A stretch of DNA of 64,000 nucleotides from Sinomicrobium kalidii. GTDB lineage: Bacteria > Bacteroidota > Bacteroidia > Flavobacteriales > Flavobacteriaceae. The stretch's first letter is position 1. Every line of letters starts with the position of its first letter. The position numbers were made by a program, and so were the translations under genes. The notes beneath the pieces are model-generated. The model did not search any database and was not told where the DNA came from. It saw only the letters and a list, made by a program, of their open reading frames with translations. The stretch lies in assembly GCF_021183825.1 (NCBI RefSeq), contig NZ_CP089211.1, positions 1-64,000 on the forward strand. Direction: 5' to 3'. This document shows positions 34,766-43,712 of this stretch, piece after piece.

Positions 34766-37700
34766 CTATTTCACTTCAAATACAATGTTCATAAAACTTG
34801 CTGAGGATATCTCCGCCCCCGTTTTTACGGTATAGGTCAGTACTCCGGCATCACTCACCGATACACTTTCAAACACCGTATCATCATAATATGTTATGTA
34901 ATAATTAAGTGCTCCTGCAGGTAATACCGGTAATGTGGTAGCCGTTGAATTTTTGGCCATAGGTGTACCGAACTGATTACTGTACATGCTGTATAAATCA
35001 AGTGTTTGCGGAGTACCCCTGACTTCGGTGGGGACTGCTACCGAGGGCATATAGAAAAACTTGGGCATTACCGATTTTATGATCGTGGCATTACTTGCTT
35101 CGTCGGTATAGGTAATTGTTCCGTCCCCATTATCAACCAAAGAAGTCAGGGTTTCATTAGCTTGTACCAGCTCTTCGAAATTAATCTCCTGAGTAGTCCC
35201 GTTCTCATCTATATAAGTGAACTGGTTACCATCGTAGTATACATTACCGCCGATACTCTTAATCAGGTTTTCAATGGCATTAAATATATCTCCTTCGTTG
35301 GTGATATTATCTACTACACTCGATGGAACATCTACCGTGATGCTATCTCCGTTGGCATTGGTAAAAGTATACGTACCGTCGTTATTGTCAGTCATCGATG
35401 TCGTGTTGGCATCAAAGGTTACTTCTATCCCTTCTTCATTGGTGTAGGTGAATGTGCCGTCCTGATGATCTAAAAGTGTAGTGACCGTTTCATTGGCCTG
35501 TACCAATTCTTCAAGATTGATCACCTGGGTTTCGCCGTTCTCATCAAGGTAGGTGAACTGGTTGCCGTCGTAGTATACATTGCCGCCCACATTCTCGATC
35601 AGTTCCGTGATCTCATTGACCACATTTTCGTTCTGAATGATCTCTTCAAACTGGTTGATCACATCCGCAGGAACGTTGATGATGGTTTCCGTACCGTCCT
35701 CGGAAGTATAGGTATAGGTGCCGTTCTGATTATTGATTAAAGTCGTTACCGTTTCATTGGCCTGTACCAATTCTTCAAGGTTGATCACTTGTGTCTCTCC
35801 GTTTTCATCCACATAGGTGAACTGATTGCCGTCATAGTAAACATTACCACCGACATTCTCGATCAACTCCGTGATCTCATTGACCACATTTTCGTTCTGA
35901 ATGATCTCCTCAAACTGGTTGATCACATCTGCAGGGACATTGATGATGGTTTCCGTACCGTCCTCGGAAGTATAGGTATAGGTGCCGTTCTGATTGTTCA
36001 CTAAAGTTGTTACTGTCTCATTGGCCTGTACCAATTCTTCAAGATTGATCACCTGGGTTTCCCCGTTTTCATCAAGGTAGGTGAACTGGTTACCATCGTA
36101 GTATACATTGCCGCCCACATTCTCAATCAACTCCGTGATCTCATTGACCACATTTTCATTCTGAATGATCTCCTCAAACTGGTTAATCACATCCGCAGGA
36201 ACGTTGATGATGGTTTCCGTACCGTCCTCGGAAGTATAGGTATAGGTGCCATTCTGGTTATTGACTAAGGTCGTGACCGTCTCGTTGGACTTTACGATCT
36301 CTTCAAAGTTGATTGTTTGGGTTTCGCCATTCTCATCGATATAGGTAAAGCTGTTTCCATCGTAATACACATTACCGCCGATATTTTTGATCAGGTTTTC
36401 GATAGCGGTGAAAATGTCCCCTTCGTTGGTGATGTTCTCCACAACGCTGGAAGGTACATCTACTATAATGGTATCTCCGTTGGCATTGGTGAAAGTATAC
36501 GTACCGTCGTTATTGTCAGTCATCGATGTCGTGTTGGCATCAAAGGTTACTTCTATCCCTTCTTCATTGGTGTAGGTGAATGTGCCGTCCTGATGATCTA
36601 AAAGTGTAGTGACCGTTTCATTGGCCTGTACCAATTCTTCAAGATTGATCACCTGTGTCTCTCCGTTTTCATCCACATAGGTAAACTGGTTGCCATCATA
36701 GTAAACATTTCCGCCTACATTCTCGATCAGTTCCGTGATCTCATTGACCACATTTTCGTTCTGAATGATCTCTTCAAACTGGTTGATCACATCCGCAGGA
36801 ACGTTGATGATGGTTTCCGTACCGTCCTCGGAAGTATAGGTATAGGTGCCGTTCTGATTATTGATTAAAGTCGTTACCGTTTCATTGGCCTGTACCAATT
36901 CTTCAAGGTTGATCACTTGTGTCTCTCCGTTTTCATCCACATAGGTGAACTGATTGCCGTCATAGTAAACATTACCACCGACATTCTCGATCAACTCCGT
37001 GATCTCATTGACCACATTTTCGTTCTGAATGATCTCTTCAAACTGGTTGATCACATCCGCAGGAACGTTGATGATGGTTTCCGTACCGTCCTCGGAAGTA
37101 TAGGTATACGTACCGTTCTGATTATTGATTAAAGTCGTTACCGTTTCATTGGCCTGTACCAATTCTTCAAGGTTGATCACCTGGGTTTCCCCGTTTTCAT
37201 CAAGGTAGGTGAACTGGTTACCATCGTAGTATACATTACCGCCCACATTCTCAATCAACTCCGTGATCTCATTGACCACATTTTCATTCTGAATGATCTC
37301 CTCAAACTGGTTGATCACATCGGCAGGGACATTGATGATGGTTTCCGTACCGTCCTCGGAAGTATAGGTATAGGTGCCGTTCTGATTGTTCACTAAAGTT
37401 GTTACTGTCTCATTGGCCTGTACCAATTCTTCAAGATTGATCACCTGGGTTTCCCCGTTTTCATCAAGGTAGGTGAACTGGTTACCATCGTAGTATACAT
37501 TGCCGCCCACATTCTCAATCAACTCCGTGATCTCATTGACCACATTTTCATTCTGAATGATCTCCTCAAACTGGTTAATCACATCCGCAGGAACGTTGAT
37601 GATGGTTTCCGTACCGTCCTCGGAAGTATAGGTATAGGTGCCATTCTGGTTATTGACTAAGGTCGTGACCGTCTCGTTGGACTTTACGATCTCTTCAAAG

Positions 37701-40279
37701 TTGATTGTTTGGGTTTCGCCATTCTCATCGATATAGGTAAAGCTGTTTCCATCGTAATACACATTACCGCCGATATTTTTGATCAGGTTTTCGATAGCGG
37801 TGAAAATGTCCCCTTCGTTGGTGATGTTCTCCACAACGCTGGAAGGTACATCTACTATAATGGTATCTCCGTTGGCATTGGTGAAAGTATACGTACCGTC
37901 GTTATTGTCAGTCATCGATGTCGTGTTGGCATCAAAGGTTACTTCTATCCCTTCTTCATTGGTGTAGGTGAATGTGCCGTCCTGATGATCTAAAAGTGTA
38001 GTGACCGTTTCATTGGCCTGTACCAATTCTTCAAGATTGATCACCTGTGTCTCTCCGTTTTCATCCACATAGGTAAACTGGTTGCCATCATAGTAAACAT
38101 TTCCGCCTACATTCTCGATCAGTTCCGTGATCTCATTGACCACATTTTCGTTCTGAATGATCTCTTCAAACTGGTTGATCACATCCGCAGGAACGTTGAT
38201 GATGGTTTCCGTACCGTCCTCGGAAGTATAGGTATAGGTGCCGTTCTGATTATTGATTAAAGTCGTTACCGTTTCATTGGCCTGTACCAATTCTTCAAGG
38301 TTGATCACTTGTGTCTCTCCGTTTTCATCCACATAGGTGAACTGATTGCCGTCATAGTAAACATTACCACCGACATTCTCGATCAACTCCGTGATCTCAT
38401 TGACCACATTTTCGTTCTGAATGATCTCTTCAAACTGGTTGATCACATCCGCAGGAACGTTGATGATGGTTTCCGTACCGTCCTCGGAAGTATAGGTATA
38501 CGTACCGTTCTGATTATTGATTAAAGTCGTTACCGTTTCATTGGCCTGTACCAATTCTTCAAGGTTGATCACCTGGGTTTCCCCGTTTTCATCAAGGTAG
38601 GTGAACTGGTTACCATCGTAGTATACATTACCGCCCACATTCTCAATCAACTCCGTGATCTCATTGACCACATTTTCATTCTGAATGATCTCCTCAAACT
38701 GGTTGATCACATCGGCAGGGACATTGATGATGGTTTCCGTACCGTCCTCGGAAGTATAGGTATACGTACCGTTCTGATTATTGATTAAAGTCGTTACTGT
38801 TTCATTAGCTTTGACTAGCTCTTCAATATTAATTGTTTGGGTCTCCCCATTTTCATCAACATAGGTAAAGGTATTTCCATCATAATACACATTACCGCCA
38901 ACATTCTCGATCAACTCTGTGATCTCATTGACCACATTTTCGTTCTGAATGATCTCTTCGAACTGGTTGATCACATCGGCAGGGACGTTGATGATGGTTT
39001 CCGTACCGTCCTCGGAAGTATAGGTATACGTACCGTTCTGGTTATTGATTAAAGTCGTTACCGTTTCGTTGGCCTGTACCAATTCTTCAAGGTTGATCAC
39101 CTGGGTTTCCCCGTTTTCATCAAGGTAGGTGAACTGGTTACCATCGTAGTATACATTGCCGCCCACATTCTCGATCAGTTCCGTGATCTCATTGACCACA
39201 TTTTCGTTCTGAATGATCTCTTCAAACTGGTTGATCACATCCGCAGGGACATTGATGATAGTTTCCGTACCGTCCTCGGAAGTATAGGTATAGGTGCCAT
39301 TCTGGTTATTGACCAAGGTCGTGACCGTCTCGTTGGCCTGTACCAATTCTTCAAGATTGATTACCTGGGTTTCTCCATTCTCATCAACGTAGGTAAACTG
39401 GTTGCCGTCGTAGTATACATTACCGCCTACATTCTCGATCAACTCCGTGATCTCATTGACCACATTTTCGTTCTGAATGATCTCTTCGAACTGGTTGATC
39501 ACATCGGCAGGGACGTTGATGATGGTTTCCGTACCGTCCTCGGAAGTATAGGTATAGGTGCCGTTCTGATTATTGACTAAAGTCGTTACCGTTTCGTTGG
39601 ACTTGACAAGCTCCTCAAAGTTGATCGTCTGGGTCTCCCCTTTTTCATCAGTATAAGTGAAAGTATTACCATCATAATAAACATTTCCTCCCGTGTTCTG
39701 AAACAACTCGGTTATTTTGTTAATTACCTTTTCATTCCTGATAATCTCATCAAATTGATTAATCACATCGGCGGGGACGTTAATGATGGTTTCCGTACCG
39801 TCTTCCGAAGTATAGGTATATGTACCATCCCCGTTGTTTATCAGGGTGGTTATGGTTTCATTGGCTTTAATGACGTCTTCCAGTGTAATTATCTGCGTCA
39901 CCCCGTTTTCGTCAATATAGGTAAACTCATTTTTTACAGGATTGTAAATGACTATATTATCCGGGAGATCACCACCTGCAACATCTTCTGCCGATACCAC
40001 ACGGTGCCAGCTTCCGGCATACCAATAGTAATAACCGGGCCTGATGTCGGCCGTATCGGCCGTGTTGAAAACCAATAAACTTTCTACATTGCCATTGGCG
40101 ATCGTTGTCTGGTCTGTGGTACCGGTAAGAGCGACACGGGGAATCAACACCCCCTTATTGTCGGCCACAACGTCCAACTGGGCAGAATTGTCCGGCAAAG
40201 ATGTTCCGATACCCACCTGGGCATGTGCAGAAAAAGTAATTACCAGAAAAAATACTACAGCGTAAAATTGTTTCATCAT
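34766..40279 (-). CDS. Giant exported repeat protein (1837 residues, 88- and 112-residue units)
   Basis: First gene of the six-gene operon. A signal peptide (1-20, ending SAHA) is followed by VGIGTSLPDNSAQLDVVADN, an opening common in flavobacterial surface proteins and reminiscent of tail-fibre stalks. Residues 140-1707 are seventeen tandem units: fourteen of 88 residues beginning NETVTTLxNNQNGTYTYTSE, and three of 112 residues (756-867, 1220-1331, 1596-1707) beginning NETVTTLLDHQDGTFTYTNE. The 130-residue C-terminal region is unique. It is acidic, with almost no Cys. Neighbouring units are nearly identical in DNA. I see no T9SS sorting domain and no LPXTG-like anchor. A fibrous adhesin or S-layer-like stalk is likely; the ligand is unknown. 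Confidence 0.85.
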   Translation of the reverse strand: MMKQFYAVVFFLVITFSAHAQVGIGTSLPDNSAQLDVVADNKGVLIPRVALTGTTDQTTIANGNVESLLVFNTADTADIRPGYYYWYAGSWHRVVSAEDVAGGDLPDNIVIYNPVKNEFTYIDENGVTQIITLEDVIKANETITTLINNGDGTYTYTSEDGTETIINVPADVINQFDEIIRNEKVINKITELFQNTGGNVYYDGNTFTYTDEKGETQTINFEELVKSNETVTTLVNNQNGTYTYTSEDGTETIINVPADVINQFEEIIQNENVVNEITELIENVGGNVYYDGNQFTYVDENGETQVINLEELVQANETVTTLVNNQNGTYTYTSEDGTETIINVPADVINQFEEIIQNENVVNEITELIENVGGNVYYDGNQFTYLDENGETQVINLEELVQANETVTTLINNQNGTYTYTSEDGTETIINVPADVINQFEEIIQNENVVNEITELIENVGGNVYYDGNTFTYVDENGETQTINIEELVKANETVTTLINNQNGTYTYTSEDGTETIINVPADVINQFEEIIQNENVVNEITELIENVGGNVYYDGNQFTYLDENGETQVINLEELVQANETVTTLINNQNGTYTYTSEDGTETIINVPADVINQFEEIIQNENVVNEITELIENVGGNVYYDGNQFTYVDENGETQVINLEELVQANETVTTLINNQNGTYTYTSEDGTETIINVPADVINQFEEIIQNENVVNEITELIENVGGNVYYDGNQFTYVDENGETQVINLEELVQANETVTTLLDHQDGTFTYTNEEGIEVTFDANTTSMTDNNDGTYTFTNANGDTIIVDVPSSVVENITNEGDIFTAIENLIKNIGGNVYYDGNSFTYIDENGETQTINFEEIVKSNETVTTLVNNQNGTYTYTSEDGTETIINVPADVINQFEEIIQNENVVNEITELIENVGGNVYYDGNQFTYLDENGETQVINLEELVQANETVTTLVNNQNGTYTYTSEDGTETIINVPADVINQFEEIIQNENVVNEITELIENVGGNVYYDGNQFTYLDENGETQVINLEELVQANETVTTLINNQNGTYTYTSEDGTETIINVPADVINQFEEIIQNENVVNEITELIENVGGNVYYDGNQFTYVDENGETQVINLEELVQANETVTTLINNQNGTYTYTSEDGTETIINVPADVINQFEEIIQNENVVNEITELIENVGGNVYYDGNQFTYVDENGETQVINLEELVQANETVTTLLDHQDGTFTYTNEEGIEVTFDANTTSMTDNNDGTYTFTNANGDTIIVDVPSSVVENITNEGDIFTAIENLIKNIGGNVYYDGNSFTYIDENGETQTINFEEIVKSNETVTTLVNNQNGTYTYTSEDGTETIINVPADVINQFEEIIQNENVVNEITELIENVGGNVYYDGNQFTYLDENGETQVINLEELVQANETVTTLVNNQNGTYTYTSEDGTETIINVPADVINQFEEIIQNENVVNEITELIENVGGNVYYDGNQFTYVDENGETQVINLEELVQANETVTTLINNQNGTYTYTSEDGTETIINVPADVINQFEEIIQNENVVNEITELIENVGGNVYYDGNQFTYLDENGETQVINLEELVQANETVTTLLDHQDGTFTYTNEEGIEVTFDANTTSMTDNNDGTYTFTNANGDSITVDVPSSVVDNITNEGDIFNAIENLIKSIGGNVYYDGNQFTYIDENGTTQEINFEELVQANETLTSLVDNGDGTITYTDEASNATIIKSVMPKFFYMPSVAVPTEVRGTPQTLDLYSMYSNQFGTPMAKNSTATTLPVLPAGALNYYITYYDDTVFESVSVSDAGVLTYTVKTGAEISSASFMNIVFEVK
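35159..39862. repeat. Nested tandem repeat array inside the giant gene (264-bp and 336-bp units; 1392-bp period)
   Basis: Seventeen in-frame units fill this stretch. The 336-bp variants lie at 37679-38014, 36287-36622 and 35159-35494. Bases of about 35930-37370 match about 37325-38765 at an offset of 1392 bp, with no difference seen by eye; this period equals four 264-bp units plus one 336-bp unit. The third variant is more diverged. Such arrays change length by recombination and collapse in short-read assemblies. Confidence 0.9.
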
Positions 40280-40868
40280 GCTTTATTTAAGTTTTAGTCT
40301 TACATCCTCCCTTACTGACAGGATTATTTGGTTTAATTAAGTTTCGTCCCTAACGGTTTTCGGACCGGGACAACAGAGAAGAATATACTCCTTCGTGCAG
40401 CGTGTAAATACTGCAGGAATAGCTGTGAATACTGCGTAAGATTTTCGAAGTAGTTTTCTTCCCTATAACTTAATTTTTCCAAACAAACTTATAACTCAAC
40501 CCCCGTAACAGGAGATAGGGAATCCCCTACTTTCGCTTAGTTGTAGTTTTTCTTCGATCAATGGTCGCATTTTGAAGGTTATCGTAAAAAAACCACTTGT
40601 AAAACGCAACTTAATAATCCATTAAAAAATTGATTAACAGTTATTTAAATTAAAAACACAAGTGTATAAACAACATCTTTCTTTTCCGGAAAAAAACACA
40701 TCAGATCACAAATATGTGGTATGGGGAAGTCAACAACCCCGGAATATGCTCGCGAGACATAAACCGGAAAATCCCGAAAAAATATTTCGACGCAAGCAAG
40801 CATCGGAGCATTTTAAATTTCACTTAGCAAGTAAAAATGAACAGCCGGGAACGGGGAAGGGCTACATC
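40280..40868. other. 589-bp spacer upstream of the adhesin operon
   Basis: This spacer separates the operon start from the 3' end of the response-regulator gene. It is AT-rich toward 40600-40660 and must hold the operon's promoter. A weak -7 candidate is at 40484-40491. A plus-strand open frame at 40662-40874 has no recognisable family or start signal and was not accepted. Confidence 0.5.
40484..40491 (-). promoter_or_regulatory. Possible -7 element for the six-gene adhesin operon
   Basis: On the minus strand this reads TAAGTTTG, an exact TAnnTTTG, about 205 bp before the start codon at 40279. No TTTG is seen 18-22 bp upstream, so a -33 element is missing and an activator may be needed. Confidence 0.3.
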
Positions 40869-41486
40869 CTATAAGAACACCCTATTGCGAATGGCCCAGG
40901 ATAACAATGCGCCGTAAGAAGATGGAAGGTCGAGTTTTTTGCGAACATTGGTCTTTATCTTTTCCACGTTTTTTTCACTGCAAAACAGTGCTTCCGCAAT
41001 TTCCCGGTTGGTCTTCCCTCCTATTAACAGGCGAAGGACCTCTATTTCACGACTGGTGAGGTTATGGAGTTCAGAAGTCGTGCTGTTCAATTTTTTCAGT
41101 ACGGAGTCCGATACATATGTTCTGCCTTCCTGCAAAGCTTCCATACAGGCCATAAGTTCTTCCACAGTAACATTCTTGGACAAATAGGCATTTGCGCCCG
41201 CATCCATCGCTTTGCGGTAATATTCAATGCCATCGTGCATGGTCAGCACCACAAAGTCGGTCTTTGAAGTTTCCTTTTTAATGGTTTTTATCACCTCCAA
41301 CCCGCTCATACAGGGCATGGTAATGTCCATAAAAGCCACATCCGGTTTATAGTGCCGTATCTTGTCCAGGGCATCCTTGCCATCCTCTGCTTCGGCCACT
41401 ATCATCGTATCGGGCAACTGTGCGATCAGAAAATGAAGTCCCTTCCTGAGAATGGGGTGGTCATCGGCAAGTAGTAGTTTTATCAT
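40869..41486 (-). CDS. Response regulator, NarL/LuxR family
   Basis: The protein has an N-terminal receiver domain with the acidic pocket LLLADDHPILRKG, the phospho-acceptor Asp in KPDVAFMDITMP, and Lys in YLSKNVT. The C-terminal LuxR helix-turn-helix has LTSREIEVLRLLIGGKTNREIAEALFCSEKNVEKI. The ATG at 41486 starts just before IKLLLADD; an upstream start at 41507 adds seven residues without family support. No histidine kinase gene is adjacent. It lies upstream of the adhesin operon on the same strand and may control it, which is inference from position. Confidence 0.92.
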   Translation of the reverse strand: MIKLLLADDHPILRKGLHFLIAQLPDTMIVAEAEDGKDALDKIRHYKPDVAFMDITMPCMSGLEVIKTIKKETSKTDFVVLTMHDGIEYYRKAMDAGANAYLSKNVTVEELMACMEALQEGRTYVSDSVLKKLNSTTSELHNLTSREIEVLRLLIGGKTNREIAEALFCSEKNVEKIKTNVRKKLDLPSSYGALLSWAIRNRVFL

Positions 41487-41750
41487 ATTATTGTCTTTAT
41501 TACGCAATAACTGATTCTCAAAATCTTATTTTTACAGCTAAAAGAAATTAACCAGTAGAGCGTTTGGGTTGTTTGGATTATATCCTAAAAATGCCACTAT
41601 TTATTAACCGGGCCATGTCAAAACGACAACTCTTGAAGGAATATAGACGAAATGCTGATATTTCCGATGAAATCCACCTAATTGTTTCGAACACATAAAA
41701 GGGGAATTTTGTATTTTTTACCTTCAAAACCGAACTCCGCAAATTCCGGG

Positions 41751-41781
41751 TTTCCCTCTTGTACAGTGGCCACTACTTTTG
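41751..41781 (+). promoter_or_regulatory. Promoter of the alkylation-repair operon
   Basis: TACTTTTG at 41774-41781 fits the -7 consensus exactly, with TTTCC at 41751-41755 about 20 bp upstream as an imperfect -33. It would give a leader of about 17 nt to the ATG at 41804 and shows that an earlier ATG at 41759 is not the start. The rest of the 317-bp spacer back to 41486 shows nothing further that I recognise. Confidence 0.5.
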
Positions 41782-41803
41782 TGTGTATAAAAACAGAAAT
41801 ACG

Positions 41804-42652
41804 ATGAATACGCAAAGCCAGTTAAATTACGATCGTATTGCAAAAGCAATAGGATACATCCGGGAAAATTTCAGGGAGCAACCCAACCTGGAAGAAGTAG
41901 CCGGACAGGTACACCTCAGTCCTTTTCACTTTCAACGGATGTTTAAGGAATGGGCCGGGGTCACTCCCAAGAAATTTTTGCAGTATATAAGCGTAGAACA
42001 TGCCAAACAGGTACTCCGGGACAAAAATACCACCTTGTTCGATGCAGCTTATGACACGGGACTTTCCGGAACCGGAAGGCTTCACGACCTCTTTGTAAAT
42101 ATTGAAAGTATGACCCCGGGTGAATACAAAAACGGCGGGGAAAAACTGATGATCCATTACAGTTTTGCCCAGAGTCCCTTTGGCGATATCCTGGTGGCCT
42201 CTACACCCAAAGGGATTTGTCACATGGCATTTGCCGATAATGAAACGGAAGCCTTTGCAGCATTGACGAAAAATTTTCCGAATGCGCAATTCAAACAAAT
42301 GACCGATATGTTTCAGCAAAATGCCCTTCATATATTTACACACAACCAGGACGAAACAGACCGGATAAAACTCCACCTGAAAGGCACGGAATTTCAGCTA
42401 AAAGTGTGGGAAGCGCTGCTTCGCGTACCCATGGGGCAATTATCCACATACGGAAATATAGCTCGTGAAATCGGAAACGACAAAGGGTCCCGGGCCGTTG
42501 GTACCGCCATTGGCAGCAATCCGGTAGCTTTTCTTATCCCCTGCCACCGTGTGATCCAGTCTACCGGGACCATCGGTGGTTACCGCTGGGGGAACAACCG
42601 GAAAACGGCCATTATCGGATGGGAAGCTGCAAGGACCGATATAACCTTATAA
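41804..42652 (+). CDS. AraC-type regulator fused to methylated-DNA--protein-cysteine methyltransferase (Ada C-terminal part)
   Basis: The 282-residue protein combines an AraC-type DNA-binding domain (about 8-105: NLEEVAGQVHLSPFHFQRMFKEWAG is the first helix-turn-helix region) with an O6-alkylguanine-DNA methyltransferase domain. The acceptor Cys is in IPCHRV (C247), and the domain ends with GGYRWGNNRKTAII. It lacks the N-terminal Ada zinc domain, which is encoded as a separate small gene 760 bp downstream. It both repairs alkylated guanine and probably activates its own operon. The 2OG oxygenase gene follows after 9 bp. Confidence 0.93.
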   Translation: MNTQSQLNYDRIAKAIGYIRENFREQPNLEEVAGQVHLSPFHFQRMFKEWAGVTPKKFLQYISVEHAKQVLRDKNTTLFDAAYDTGLSGTGRLHDLFVNIESMTPGEYKNGGEKLMIHYSFAQSPFGDILVASTPKGICHMAFADNETEAFAALTKNFPNAQFKQMTDMFQQNALHIFTHNQDETDRIKLHLKGTEFQLKVWEALLRVPMGQLSTYGNIAREIGNDKGSRAVGTAIGSNPVAFLIPCHRVIQSTGTIGGYRWGNNRKTAIIGWEAARTDITL

Positions 42653-42661
42653 AAGACGGCA

Positions 42662-43375
42662 ATGGAGGATATAGCGCAAAAAACGGCAAACTGTAACTGG
42701 GAAGAGGTTACCCGTAACCTGAACGAAAGAGGATATGCCATTATTCCCGGGTGGCTGACAGAACAGCAATGCCACGCATTGATCAACGAATATAACGGCA
42801 CAACAGCATACAGAAAAACAGTGGTCATGGAACGGTATCGTTTCGGGCTGGGAGAATACAAATACTACGATTACCCCCTGCCCCGTGTCATACAGGCCAT
42901 CCGGCAAAATGTATATCCCAGGCTCGTCCCCGTGGCCAACCTGTGGATGCAGGTGTTGAGATCCGAAGCCCGGTTTCCCGGAAACCATTCCGAATTACTG
43001 GCCGGCTGCCACGAAAAGGGACAGCTAAAACCCACCCCCTTAATACTCAAATACGGTAAGGGCGGATACAACACCCTGCACCAGGACCTTTATGGTGAGG
43101 TATTTTTTCCGTTACAGGCGGTATGTTTCCTGAACGAACCGGGCAAAGATTACGAAGGGGGAGAATTTGTACTCACCGAACAGGTGCCAAGGGCACAATC
43201 CAGGGCAACCGTACTCCGTCCGGAAAAAGGCGATATGCTGATATTCACCACAAATTTCCGCCCGGAAAAAGGCAAACGGGGATATTACCGGGTACGTATG
43301 AAACACGGCGTAAGCGAAGTAACCCGGGGAGAACGCCATACACTCGGGGTCATTTTTCACGACGCAATAAGTTGA
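42662..43375 (+). CDS. 2OG-Fe(II) oxygenase of the alkylation-repair operon
   Basis: The 237-residue protein fits the 2-oxoglutarate/Fe(II) dioxygenase superfamily. HQDLYGEVFFPLQ supplies the HxD iron ligands, and the distal His and Arg lie in KHGVSEVTRGERHTLGVIF. The opening RGYAIIPGWLTEQQCHALI resembles prolyl-4-hydroxylase-like and phytanoyl-like members more than classical AlkB. Placement between the two halves of a split Ada system suggests it demethylates alkylated DNA in place of AlkB. That is inference, and a different substrate is possible. Confidence 0.8.
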   Translation: MEDIAQKTANCNWEEVTRNLNERGYAIIPGWLTEQQCHALINEYNGTTAYRKTVVMERYRFGLGEYKYYDYPLPRVIQAIRQNVYPRLVPVANLWMQVLRSEARFPGNHSELLAGCHEKGQLKPTPLILKYGKGGYNTLHQDLYGEVFFPLQAVCFLNEPGKDYEGGEFVLTEQVPRAQSRATVLRPEKGDMLIFTTNFRPEKGKRGYYRVRMKHGVSEVTRGERHTLGVIFHDAIS

Positions 43376-43414
43376 TCATCCGGATACAAACACCGTATAA
43401 AATCCTGCCATACC

Positions 43415-43669
43415 ATGCTAAAACACAATGACATTTCAGACGTTCTATTGCGAACATATATCCGGGGGAAATACATTTGCTGGGGAGGCCATAAAAAACT
43501 GAAAATATACGGAACGCTCGGTTGCGGGTCCGGTAAGAGAATGCACCGGAAGAACAGGGTATTCTTTACTTCCGAAGAGGAAGCCCGGAACAGCGGTTAC
43601 CGTCCCTGCGGGCATTGCATGCCGAAAGCCTACAGAGCGTGGAAATTAAGCGTAAAAAAGTGCAGCTAA
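43415..43669 (+). CDS. Stand-alone Ada-like zinc-binding domain protein
   Basis: The 84-residue protein corresponds to the N-terminal metal-binding domain of Ada, which accepts methyl groups from DNA phosphotriesters. Cys37 (YGTLGCGSGK) aligns with the acceptor Cys38 of E. coli Ada, and C65/C68 (GYRPCGHC) with Cys69/Cys72. The position of Cys42 is Lys41 here, so the fourth zinc ligand must come from elsewhere (C22 or H44 are near) or the site is altered. The start ATG at 43415 is 39 bp after the oxygenase gene. Confidence 0.8.
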   Translation: MLKHNDISDVLLRTYIRGKYICWGGHKKLKIYGTLGCGSGKRMHRKNRVFFTSEEEARNSGYRPCGHCMPKAYRAWKLSVKKCS

Positions 43670-43680
43670 AAAAGAAAAGA

Positions 43681-43688
43681 TATCTTTG
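43681..43688 (+). promoter_or_regulatory. -7 element for the HAD hydrolase gene
   Basis: TATCTTTG is an exact TAnnTTTG, 24 bp before the ATG at 43713 and just after the Ada-domain gene ends at 43669. No good -33 element is seen. Confidence 0.4.
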
Positions 43689-43712
43689 TATGGATTAAAA
43701 AGTATTTTTCGT

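Noticed and set aside
35159..39862. CRISPR array
   Set aside because: The repeats are 264-336 bp, contiguous, in frame and protein-coding, without spacers.
40662..40874. 70-residue plus-strand open frame upstream of the response regulator
   Set aside because: It is polar and repetitive in composition, has no recognisable family or ribosome-binding context, runs antisense into the 3' end of the regulator gene and lies where the fibre operon's control region is expected.
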